DNA of 15,647 nucleotides from WGAL01 sp964570865 (GTDB lineage Bacteria; Bacteroidota; Ignavibacteria; Ignavibacteriales; Melioribacteraceae). Both the position numbers and the translations under genes were made by a program. The stretch's first letter is position 1. Every line of letters begins with the position of its first letter. Under the pieces are notes generated by a model, which ran no database searches, had not been told where the DNA came from, and saw nothing but the letters and a program-made list of their open reading frames with translations. This document shows, piece by piece, positions 1 through 8,100 of this stretch. The stretch lies in contig CAZMZM010000053.1 of NCBI GenBank assembly GCA_964570865.1, positions 1-15,647 of the forward strand, in the 5' to 3' direction.

Positions 1-14
1 TCAATTATTATTTG

Positions 15-48
15 TTGTTTTCTCTCGTTTAATCTTTCTTTATCTTTA
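15..48 (+). promoter_or_regulatory. Candidate Bacteroidota-type promoter of the 72-3898 cluster
   Basis: TTG at 15-17 is followed after 23 bases by TATCTTTA at 41-48, one mismatch from the Bacteroidota -7 element TAnnTTTG. Initiation would fall near 54, giving a short leader that contains the GGAG ribosome site. The spacing is at the long end of the usual range and the region is T-rich, so chance matches are likely. Nothing else is seen in 1-59; the upstream gene lies outside the window. Confidence 0.22.
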
Positions 49-61
49 CGAGAATATTTTT

Positions 62-65
62 GGAG
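62..65 (+). promoter_or_regulatory. Ribosome binding site that decides the start of the first gene
   Basis: GGAG at 62-65 lies six bases before GTG at 72. This favours GTG 72 over the in-frame TTG at 60, which would place the Shine-Dalgarno sequence inside the coding region. Starting at 72 also puts two lysines directly before the hydrophobic stretch, as expected for a lipoprotein signal peptide. Confidence 0.6.
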
Positions 66-71
66 TTTAAA

Positions 72-569
72 GTGAAAAAAGTTTTACGGTTTTTATCAAT
101 TGTAATAGTGTTTGTTTCGCTTATATCGTGTTCTTCAAATAAGGATGAAACACTTGGAGGCTTTCAAAAGTTGAAGTGGGGAAGTGATATTCCTTCGGTG
201 AAAAGCTATCTCGAGAAAGATATAAATGCAAACTACGATTATTATGAGATGAATTCCGCATCCGGCGTTTTAAGCCTCCGGTTTGCAGGTTCTTCTTTTA
301 TTAAGATTCCCGTAAAAAATTGGACGTTCAATATTCTAAAGGGTGGATTAATCGGTTATGAAATTGAATTTGCCGATAGTTCTTCCACACGTCAAAACTT
401 TAATAAGCTTTCATCTTTTCTTATCTCTAAACTTGGTGAGCCGGATAATAAGTCAAAATCCCGCATGACTTGGGATAGAGTAAACAGTGAAAAGAAGTTT
501 AAAGAAAAAATATCGTTACGCAAATATGAAAACGGGATTATACTAAAAGCAGATAAAATAAACGGATAA
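72..569 (+). CDS. Small predicted lipoprotein of unknown function
   Basis: The protein has 165 residues counted from GTG 72. It opens with KK, then a hydrophobic run and the lipobox L-I-S-C, with the lipidated cysteine at residue 20; it is therefore predicted to be a signal peptidase II substrate anchored in an envelope membrane. The cysteine is followed by S-S-N-K-D-E, which contains the K-(D/E)2 pattern described as a lipoprotein surface-export signal in some Bacteroidota. The mature part is one compact alpha/beta-looking domain. It starts with an F-x-x-L-K-W-G segment (about residues 31-37) and has a 'F..L...L..KLGEP' segment near the middle, a pattern I associate with small periplasmic or outer-membrane lipoproteins without known function. 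It lies five bases upstream of the next gene and is probably co-transcribed with it. I do not recognise a named family. Confidence 0.8.
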   Translation: MKKVLRFLSIVIVFVSLISCSSNKDETLGGFQKLKWGSDIPSVKSYLEKDINANYDYYEMNSASGVLSLRFAGSSFIKIPVKNWTFNILKGGLIGYEIEFADSSSTRQNFNKLSSFLISKLGEPDNKSKSRMTWDRVNSEKKFKEKISLRKYENGIILKADKING

Positions 570-574
570 ACAAT

Positions 575-1861
575 ATGCTTGAAATTCAGAAAAAACTTTC
601 AAATACATTTTTTGCAATACTTTCCTTACCTGCAACGGCAATGGGATTTGCCTTGTCTGTTCAAATCTCTTCGTTGAGTTGGATTCTGATAACCAAATAT
701 AATCTTGATTTGCACCAAATGGGAGTTGTGTGGGCAGCCGGCCCGATTGCCGGATTAATTGCTCAGCCGATTGTCGGTTTTTTAAGTGATAAGGTTTGGT
801 TTTGGGGAGGAAGGCGCAGACCCTTTATTATCATAGGCGGAGTACTTGCATCGTTAATGCTGCTTGCTCTTCCTAACATTGATGTGGTAAATTCGGCGTT
901 GGGTGTTGACAGTTTAATGGGAGTTGCAATGGTAATTGCATTAACTCTCGATTTGTCAATAAATGTCAGTTTTAATCCTACGCGTTCTCTCATTGCGGAT
1001 GTTACTCCGGAAGGCGATCCACGCACAAAAGGTTACACTTGGATGCAGACAATATCCGGAACTTTCGGGGTTTTAGCTTACGCCATCGGAGCCGTTTGGG
1101 GCAATTACTTTTTGATTTATTTCGGTTCTGTTCTCGTTTTAATTTTAACGATTTTCCCTTCATTTGTGGTCGAAGAGAAGAAAGAGATTGATGCTAACGA
1201 GGATGAATCAGATGAATCCACTGACACTTCCAAGACAAATGTTGTCGAATATTTGAAAGTCAATTTTGCCAATGCTTTTTCTTGGTTAGGGGTTCAGACG
1301 ATGTTTGTATTTATTATCGCTTTTATTTCACAGAAAATTAATCCGACTCCGGATGGATTGGCGCCGGACAAACTTGCCGAGTTAAATAACAAAACCGGAC
1401 AAATAATTTCCGTCTCGTTCCTTTTGCTTAATGCTGTCGGGGCGATTTTACCGAAGTTTGTACTTCAGCCAATTGCGGAAAAATACGGCAGAGTTAAAAC
1501 ACAGGCGGGAAGCGTTGCTATTATGTCGCTTGCTTATTTCGGGATGGCATTTATTGCAAGGACTGAAATTGAACTTTACGCTTTTATGATAGTTGCCGGA
1601 ATTGGCTGGGCTGCAATAGTTTCACTACCATTTGCGATTATGTCCGAAACTGTAAACAAAGCTCGCATGGGCTTATTCATGGGATTGTTCAATCTTTCAA
1701 TTGTTATTCCGCAGCTAATAGTAAGCTGGTATTTTGGTAAAATTATTCAATCTGCTTCCGACAAAGAAATTGTATTTTTAATCAGCGGTGTATCGCTCTT
1801 ACTATCAGCGATATTCTGGATGATTGTAAAAGAGAAAAAAACAGATATGGAGCTTTCATGA
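575..1861 (+). CDS. MFS transporter, SLC45/GPH-like (sugar:cation symporter type)
   Basis: This 428-residue polytopic membrane protein has about 12 hydrophobic segments split by a charged, acidic cytoplasmic loop at residues 200-226. The loop after TM2 reads G-F-L-S-D near 68-72, then G-G-R-R-R-P-F at 78-84. The segment 135-170 contains an R-S-L-I-A-D-V-T-P pattern followed by a glycine-rich helix. The stretch G-I-G-W-A-A near 342-347, with S-L-P-F-A-I-M-S at 350-357 and N-L-S-I-V-I-P-Q at 373-380, resembles plant sucrose and animal SLC45 carriers. By family knowledge it would import a sugar or disaccharide with H+ or Na+; the substrate cannot be read from the sequence. ATG 575 lacks a strong Shine-Dalgarno sequence, which is common in this phylum. 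Its stop overlaps the start of the next gene. A glycoside/hexuronide symporter is the main alternative. Confidence 0.82.
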   Translation: MLEIQKKLSNTFFAILSLPATAMGFALSVQISSLSWILITKYNLDLHQMGVVWAAGPIAGLIAQPIVGFLSDKVWFWGGRRRPFIIIGGVLASLMLLALPNIDVVNSALGVDSLMGVAMVIALTLDLSINVSFNPTRSLIADVTPEGDPRTKGYTWMQTISGTFGVLAYAIGAVWGNYFLIYFGSVLVLILTIFPSFVVEEKKEIDANEDESDESTDTSKTNVVEYLKVNFANAFSWLGVQTMFVFIIAFISQKINPTPDGLAPDKLAELNNKTGQIISVSFLLLNAVGAILPKFVLQPIAEKYGRVKTQAGSVAIMSLAYFGMAFIARTEIELYAFMIVAGIGWAAIVSLPFAIMSETVNKARMGLFMGLFNLSIVIPQLIVSWYFGKIIQSASDKEIVFLISGVSLLLSAIFWMIVKEKKTDMELS

Positions 1862-2676
1862 AACGGATATTATTATTAACCGTTCTGTTTGTCCTTACGA
1901 TTTTACCCGACTCATCTTTTGCACAACAGTTAACATTTAACGTAAAATCATTTGTGATAAATGACTCGTTAAAAATTACGGACCCGGTTGATGCACAACT
2001 TGGGAGAGTAAATAATTTCGAGATTTATCTCAATAATAACGATTTTGTTTCGATACAATTTACTACGGATAATTTCGTCCCGCTTATTCTTTTTGTATCC
2101 CCTTCCGGAAGTAAAAATGTATTCAACAGCACAAACGGAAAGCAAATTACTTTTACGAAAAAGATAAACGAAACAGGCAATTGGGAACTATACATAATCG
2201 GCGGAAAGGATGGGGTGGGCGAATATAAATGCAGAGTTAATTTTGCCGATTCAGCCGCTCTGATTAAGAAAGGAAACTTGAAAGAATGTGATTTTTTTAG
2301 ATTCGTAACCGAGCATTCGGAAGCTGATTTTATCTTTATTCAGGATCTCATAAAAAATAATTTCAGGGATTTAAGGGCAAATGGTTTTTCGGCGGATTCC
2401 TCCTACATCACTAAAGACGGTTCTCTTAAAATAATTATGAAAAGTAAGAACCCTGCCCGATTGTTCAAACGGTTAACGGATAATATCGGAGATTGTTTTA
2501 CGGATTGGAAAATTAGGGAAGGAAAACTGAGAAAAGTTAATGATAATTACATTCGGGTTACTTCATTAATTGAAAGCGGCAAAAAATCTCCTCGTTTCAT
2601 TAAACTTACTTTTACTCAAAATGGAAAATTTACTCAAAACAAAATATCCGCTCTCTTTGGGAAAATAAATGAATAA
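1858..2676 (+). CDS. Secreted protein with PPC-like beta-sandwich domain, function unknown
   Basis: This 272-residue protein starts with a clear Sec signal peptide (MKR, hydrophobic core, S-S-F-A) with predicted cleavage before Q23-Q24. Residues about 40-128 look like a bacterial pre-peptidase C-terminal (PPC) beta-sandwich. They show alternating strands, 'F-V-S-I-Q-F' followed by 'L-I-L-F-V-S-P-S-G', then 'T-G-N-W-E-L-Y-I-I-G' and a closing 'G-E-Y-K-C-R-V'. PPC domains normally sit beside a secreted protease, but there is none here. The C-terminal part (about 135-272) is mixed alpha/beta, is not recognised and has no visible catalytic motif. The start ATG overlaps the stop of the SLC45-like gene in ATGA, so translation is probably coupled. 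That suggests a periplasmic or surface partner of a carrier. The PPC assignment is by pattern only. Confidence 0.75.
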   Translation: MKRILLLTVLFVLTILPDSSFAQQLTFNVKSFVINDSLKITDPVDAQLGRVNNFEIYLNNNDFVSIQFTTDNFVPLILFVSPSGSKNVFNSTNGKQITFTKKINETGNWELYIIGGKDGVGEYKCRVNFADSAALIKKGNLKECDFFRFVTEHSEADFIFIQDLIKNNFRDLRANGFSADSSYITKDGSLKIIMKSKNPARLFKRLTDNIGDCFTDWKIREGKLRKVNDNYIRVTSLIESGKKSPRFIKLTFTQNGKFTQNKISALFGKINE

Positions 2677-2710
2677 TTATTCAATTAAAAATTTACAATA
2701 GAGATACATT

Positions 2711-3898
2711 TTGGCTAAAAGAAATAAATCTTCACTTACAATTATTTTTGTTACTGTATTTATTGATCTGGTCGGATTTGGGATATTAATCCCGATTCTA
2801 CCGACATTTGCCACAAAAGAAATTCACATCAGCGATTTTCAAATAGGTATTGTTGTCGCTATATATTCGTTTATGCAATTTCTGTTTAATCCCATTATGG
2901 GAAAAGTTTCAGATAAGATAGGGAGGAAACCGGTAATAATTTTTTCACTTTTCCTTAATTCTGTTTCATACGTAATATTTGCGTTTACAAACTCCTTTTT
3001 ACTTTTGCTCTTTTCAAGAGTAATTGCAGGAATTGGCGGGAGTAATATCGGAGTAGCTCAGGCTTACATTGCGGATATTACTTCAAAACATAATCGTTCG
3101 AAAGGAATGGGAGTAATTGGGGCTGCATTTGGATTGGGCTTTGTCTTTGGTCCGCTTATTGGCGGAATGCTTTCTAAATATGGATATGAGGTCGTGGGAT
3201 TCCTTGCCGCCGGTTTTTCTTTTCTGGCATTTTTATTTGCCTTATTTATTTTGCCCGAATCCCTTCATAAGGATTTACGGATTTCGCACACAAGCAATAA
3301 AGTTTTTGATTTGAAATCTGCAATTGAAGTGATGAAAATGCCTCGGGTTGGATTCCTGGTCTTTCTCTTTTTTATTCTGATTTTTGCAATCGCCAACATC
3401 TACGGTACGTTTGCACTATTGGGATATAAACTGTATCATTTCACCGATAGCCAAAACGGAATGCTTTTCGGAATTATGGGTTTAATCGGGGCGCTGGTGC
3501 AGGGAGTCGGGCTAAAACGATTGGTTGATAAATTTCTCGACAGGTCGCTGTTGTTATACGGTTCTCTTTTCATGGGATTTGGTTTACTGATGATTCCTTA
3601 CGGAAAAAATTTTCTCGGTGTTGCTTTAATTGTTTCATTTATGTCGATCGGCACAGGAATTTTACAGCCTGTAGTATTAAGTATGATTTCAAAATTTTCC
3701 CCTCAGGAAAGACAAGGCGCCGTGCTTGGAATCAATCAATCGATTTCAGCACTTGCGCGTGTACTTGGGCCGCTTTGGGGCGGGTGGACTTTTCAATATA
3801 TCGGATTTGAATTCCCGTTTATTACCGGCGCATTTTTTACATTTATTTCATTCGGTTTAATCTATTTTATGCTCAAAAATGAGGTTAGTACTTCTTAG
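2711..3898 (+). CDS. MFS efflux transporter, DHA1 (TetA/Bmr-like) family
   Basis: The protein has 395 residues with a 12-TM MFS pattern and begins at TTG 2711, 34 bases after the previous stop; a purine-rich AGAGA lies about eight bases upstream. It carries the drug:H+ antiporter signatures in order. Motif D1 I-D-L-V-G-F-G-I-L-I-P-I-L-P is at 18-31 and motif A G-K-V-S-D-K-I-G-R-K-P at 64-74. The R-V-I-A-G-I-G-G-S-N motif B is at 103-112 and the antiporter motif C G-x3-G-P-L-I-G-G at about 143-152. A mirrored G-P-L-W-G-G occurs at 353-358. Family knowledge supports proton-driven export of a small, usually hydrophobic compound; tetracycline specificity cannot be claimed. It closes the four-gene cluster, and no convincing terminator hairpin follows. 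The rare start codon may keep expression low, which is inference. Confidence 0.85.
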   Translation: MAKRNKSSLTIIFVTVFIDLVGFGILIPILPTFATKEIHISDFQIGIVVAIYSFMQFLFNPIMGKVSDKIGRKPVIIFSLFLNSVSYVIFAFTNSFLLLLFSRVIAGIGGSNIGVAQAYIADITSKHNRSKGMGVIGAAFGLGFVFGPLIGGMLSKYGYEVVGFLAAGFSFLAFLFALFILPESLHKDLRISHTSNKVFDLKSAIEVMKMPRVGFLVFLFFILIFAIANIYGTFALLGYKLYHFTDSQNGMLFGIMGLIGALVQGVGLKRLVDKFLDRSLLLYGSLFMGFGLLMIPYGKNFLGVALIVSFMSIGTGILQPVVLSMISKFSPQERQGAVLGINQSISALARVLGPLWGGWTFQYIGFEFPFITGAFFTFISFGLIYFMLKNEVSTS

Positions 3899-3980
3899 AG
3901 CTAAATCATAAAGAACATTTTTTCGTTATGAATTATCAAATAAATTATCTCAATCTATTTTTATTTTTACAAAATTACTA

Positions 3981-4007
3981 TTGTTTTCAGGTAATTAAAT
4001 ATATTTG
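3981..4007 (+). promoter_or_regulatory. Candidate promoter of dusB
   Basis: TTG at 3981-3983 is followed after 16 bases by TATATTTG at 4000-4007, an exact match to the Bacteroidota -7 element TAnnTTTG. Initiation would fall near 4013, giving a leader of about 14-23 bases. It lies in the 128-base gap after the MFS gene, which holds nothing else I can support. Confidence 0.45.
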
Positions 4008-4026
4008 CTATTCATAATATTTAGAA

Positions 4027-5061
4027 ATGGTAACGATGCTTAAGATTGGAAAAATAGAAAAAGAGAAAGCTTTATTATTGGCTCCGATGGAGGAAATAAC
4101 CAATCCGGGTTTCCGTAAGTTGTGCAAAGAGTTTGGCGCCGATTTAATGTACACTGAATTTGTAAACGCCGACGGACTTTCGCGTAAGGACAAAAAAACA
4201 CATCAGAAGATGAAAATTTTTGATGCCGAGCGGCCTATCGGTATTCAGATTTACGGAGGCAATATCGAGCCGATGGTAATTTCTGCAAAAATAGCGGAGA
4301 AGGAAAATCCCGATTTAATTGATATTAATGCCGGATGTTGGGTGAAAAAAGTAGCAAATAGAGGAGCAGGCGCAGGGTTGTTGAAAGATCCCCCTTTGAT
4401 GGAAAAAATGGTTCGTTCAATAGTTGAAGCGGTTGATTTGCCTGTTACGGTAAAAACCAGATTAGGCTGGGATGACGAAAATATTGTAATTTTGGATGTT
4501 GCAAAACGTATTGAAGATGCAGGGGCAAAGGCTTTAACGGTTCATTGTCGAACTCGAAAACAAGGACATTCCGGAGATCCCGCATGGTTTTGGATTGACA
4601 GGATTAAAGAAGTAGTAGATTTTCCGGTAATCCTTAATGGCGGAGTTATGACAGCCGAAGACGTTAAACGCGCTTTTTCCGAAACAAAAGCGGACGGTGT
4701 TATGATTGCACGCGGAGCAATCGGGCAGCCTTGGATTTTCAGAGAAGGGAAGGAAATTTTGGAACTCGGTAAAGTGGTTAATCCGGTTACCAACGAAGAG
4801 AGAATCAGAACCGCATTAAAACATCTGCGTTACGAAATTGAAATTAAGGAAGAGCGCCGAGCAGTAATTCCCTTTAGAAAATTTTATTCCGGATATCTTA
4901 AAGGTTTATATGGCGCTTCCAAGATTAGGCAAAAACTAATGGAATTCGTTGAATACGAGCCGATTGAAGAAGTATTGCTGGGCTATTTGGATTATCTAAA
5001 TGAATATGAGAATAGCAAACCGGATACAATTAACATTAAGGTCGAAAATAATTTATCATAA
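4027..5061 (+). CDS. dusB: tRNA-dihydrouridine synthase, DusB type
   Basis: This enzyme reduces specific uridines in the tRNA D-loop to dihydrouridine, using FMN and NADPH in the cytosol. Its 344 residues match the family length: a TIM-barrel of about 240 residues, then a helical tRNA-binding domain (about 258-325). Visible motifs are L-L-L-A-P-M-E near 16-22, Q-I-Y-G-G at 74-78, the catalytic loop N-A-G-C-W with cysteine 104, and V-K-T-R at 142-145. T-V-H-C-R-T is at 171-176, N-G-G at 204-206, and the phosphate-binding A-R-G-A-I-G-Q-P-W at 228-236. The catalytic cysteine is normally followed by proline (GCP); here it is tryptophan 105. ATG 4027 and ATG 4036 are both possible starts and neither has a good Shine-Dalgarno sequence; the longer form is given. 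It stands alone between two gene-free gaps. The family is certain; the B subtype rests on overall pattern. Confidence 0.93.
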   Translation: MVTMLKIGKIEKEKALLLAPMEEITNPGFRKLCKEFGADLMYTEFVNADGLSRKDKKTHQKMKIFDAERPIGIQIYGGNIEPMVISAKIAEKENPDLIDINAGCWVKKVANRGAGAGLLKDPPLMEKMVRSIVEAVDLPVTVKTRLGWDDENIVILDVAKRIEDAGAKALTVHCRTRKQGHSGDPAWFWIDRIKEVVDFPVILNGGVMTAEDVKRAFSETKADGVMIARGAIGQPWIFREGKEILELGKVVNPVTNEERIRTALKHLRYEIEIKEERRAVIPFRKFYSGYLKGLYGASKIRQKLMEFVEYEPIEEVLLGYLDYLNEYENSKPDTINIKVENNLS

Positions 5062-5074
5062 TATTTTATAGTAC

Positions 5075-5103
5075 TTGACAAGAGTAGAAAACTTACTTAA
5101 ATT
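5075..5103 (+). promoter_or_regulatory. Candidate promoter of porU
   Basis: TTGACA at 5075-5080 is followed after 17 bases by TAAATT at 5098-5103, which resembles a sigma70 promoter. It does not fit the Bacteroidota TAnnTTTG element. A weaker alternative is TTTG at 5141-5144 with TATTTTTT at 5170-5177 (25-base spacing). The rest of the 134-base gap shows only the AGAGG ribosome site at 5186-5190, five bases before ATG 5196. Confidence 0.25.
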
Positions 5104-5195
5104 GCAATTTAAAATTAATACAAAGGAATACTATAGCGCATTTGTTACTTTATTTTTTACCAACTTAAATATTTTTTCGTCAATTAGAGGTTTAA

Positions 5196-8100
5196 ATGGG
5201 TAACAAGTTATTTGTAGCTTTAGTGTTCTTTTTTGCTTTTAAAGCTGTGATGGCTCAAAACGGATTAAACGTTATCTCATCCGGAAGTTCTGAAATCGTT
5301 TTGGAATATCATCCTCAGTATGAAAATTTCACTAAAACCAAAAGCGGGTTTTATTCTGTTGATGTAACCGGGGCTGATATCAACGGAAATGATTTCGGTT
5401 TACCTACCATTCCTTCTATTTCTTTTGAGTTGGGAGTTCCTAATTTCGGGAGTACGATTAAAATTATTAATGCAAACTATGAAAAACTTGCAGGAAAACT
5501 GAAACCGATAAAACCTTGGGAACAAATAGATAGTAAATCGCAAGTGGAAATCAAAAGCAATAAATATAAAACTTTTGCAAATGAGAGTTGGATTAATATT
5601 GAGAACAAAGGAATTATTCGCGGAGTAAAATCAGAGACGTTCAAGATTTATCCCATCCTATTCAATGCTTCAAAATCCGAGATTAAAAAGTTAAAAAGTT
5701 TAAGATTTAAAATTATTTATCGACAAGGTGGAACTTTTTCGAAAATAAATGATGAGTTCCTCAGCGGAGTTTTAATTAATTACAAAACTGCAAAGAATTG
5801 GGGCATTCATAATCGTAAGTTATCAAAAACAATTCAAAATAGCGTTTTAGCTTCCGGAGTTTGGCACAGAGTTAACATTACCGAAGAAGGTATTTATAAA
5901 ATTGATTACGCTCAATTGGTGTCGTTGGGTTTTGACCCGAATTCAGATAACCCGAGAACGATTAAAATCTATAATAATGGCGGCGAAAATTTACAAGAGG
6001 GCGTAACGGCTCCGCGTCCTAATGATTTGGTGGAGAACAACATAATTTTCAAAGGTGAATCTGATGGTAAGTTGGACCCGGGAGATTACCTTCTTTTTTA
6101 CGGTCATGGCTCGGACTTTTTTATCTACAATAATCAATATCGGAAAGGTGTACGCGAACACAATTGGTTTACCAAAAAAAATTATTACTGGATTACTTGG
6201 GGCGGAAGCAACGGAAAACGAGTACCATTTACTAATACCCAAATAATTGCAGATGCCTTTCAGCAGAATACTACAAAATCTTTTCTGTACCATGAAAAAG
6301 ATTTGTTTAACGTTATAAAATCCGGGCGATTATTTCTTGGTGAATCATTTTCTTATTCCCAGCGAACGTTAACTTTTAATAATCCTTTGCCTAATCTTGT
6401 GCCGGGGAGTACGATTGATTATAATTACGCTGTTGCTAATTTATCTTCACCTTCGGTTTATTTTACGATTGAGGAATCGGGCAATACAATTATCTCAACA
6501 AATTTAAGAGGATATGGCTCGGGCAGTTACGTATTCGGCAAATATATTCACAATTCAGTTTCCTATTCGGGAACTTTGCCTTCAAACAACAGTTCCTTGA
6601 AATTTACTTTCGAAGCCAATTCGACCGATAAAAACGGGGCTTTGGATTATTTTGAAATTAGTTATGATTCTTATCTAAAAGCATCCGATGATTTTCTCCT
6701 CTTTTTCTCAAAAGATACTAATTCTGCGGTGCGTTTTAATTTGTCGGGATTTTCATCTTCGGACATTTCAATTCTTGATGTTTCCGATTATGCCAATATA
6801 ACAGGAATAATCCCAAACACCGACAATAACGGGAATGCAAATTTTTACGCCCAACTGCAAACTGCCGATGTTCACAAATATGTTGCTTTTACACCGGCTG
6901 CAGCAAAATCTGTCTCCGGATTTGAAGCTGTCCCAAACTCAAATATTCGCGGGAATATTCCAAACACAAAATTTGTAGTAATTGCCAATCGTTCGATGGA
7001 ACAAGATGCGGGAAAACTTGTCGATTATGTCAATAACGATTCGCCAAATTCAATTTCAACATCCCTGTTTTTTACCGATGACATTTACAATGAATTTTCA
7101 TGCGGACTTCTTGATCCGGCAGCTATCCGTGATTTTATACGTTATCTTTATTTGAATTCAACCGTTGCGCCTGAATATGTACTCCTTTACGGAAACGGCA
7201 GTTATGATTATTTCGATACGGAAGAGAAACATAACAACTTTGTCCCGATGCTGGAATCAATGGAATCTCTGTATGAAGTAAACTCCTATTTTACCGATGA
7301 TTATTATGCTCGGGTGGATGGAAACGACAGCAAAATTGATTTGGCAATTGCCCGATTGCCTATTGAAAATTCTCAAGAGGCTGACACATATTTTCAAAAA
7401 TATGTAGATTACGAAAATAACTCGGATTTCTCGGAATGGCGAAGCCGAATTACACTATTGGCTGATGACGGTTTGACCTCCCACGGAGATGACGGAAATG
7501 AACATACATATCGCTCCGAAGTTCTTTCATCCCAACTCCCTCAATATTTTGAACAGGACAAAATTTATCTCATTCAGTATCCGACTGTTATTACCGGATT
7601 GGGAAGAAGAAAACCGCTGGTAAATCAAGCAATTATTAATGCTCTGAATAACGGTACTTTAATCTTTAATTTTTACGGACACGGTAATCCCGATGTTCTT
7701 ACTCACGAGAGAGTTTTTATTAGCGATGTTACAGTCCCTCAGTTGGTTAACAACAACTACTTTTTCCTTACTGCCGCGACTTGTGATTTCGGACGCTGTG
7801 ACGATCCTATGAAAAAGAGCGGTGTTGAAAAAATGCTCCTTAAACCGGACGGCGGAGCAATAGGTAGTTTTGCTTCAAACAGACCTGTCTATTCCTCTTC
7901 AAACGCTGCTTTGAACCAAGATTTTTATCATTATTTGCTTAACAACAGAGATTCTCTAGGGTTACCAAAAAGAATCGGATATGCTCTGTTTAGAGCTAAA
8001 GCTTTGAATGCTTCTCCGAATACTGAAAAATTTTCTCTTCTTTCAATTCCTATTTTACGTTTGAAAGAACCGCAGAAAACAGCTCAAATCGATTCGATAA

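Noticed and set aside
55..62. TATTTTTG, an exact -7 promoter element
   Set aside because: Initiation would fall at about 69, after the ribosome site it needs, so it cannot drive the gene at 72.
60..71. Start of the first gene at TTG 60
   Set aside because: The GGAG ribosome site at 62-65 would lie inside the gene; GTG 72 has proper spacing and gives a normal lipoprotein signal peptide.
763..1026. Antisense open frame of 87 codons inside the SLC45-like gene
   Set aside because: The + strand frame has strong MFS signatures; the antisense product has no recognisable motif and no ribosome site.
3907..3930. CATAA...TTATG hairpin after the DHA1 transporter gene
   Set aside because: The stem is only about six bp, nearly all A-T, with a 14-base loop and no T-tail; too weak to call a terminator.
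5045..5067. AAAATA...TATTTT stem spanning the dusB stop
   Set aside because: Six A-T pairs with an 11-base loop are expected by chance in such AT-rich DNA.
6099..6110. Y-G-H-G at PorU residues 302-305 as the catalytic histidine
   Set aside because: It lies in the N-terminal PorU segment, far from any cysteine; H829 is spaced correctly from C863 in the C25 domain.
5991..6293. Antisense open frame of 100 codons inside porU
   Set aside because: It is a shadow of the well-supported PorU frame with no motif or start signal of its own.
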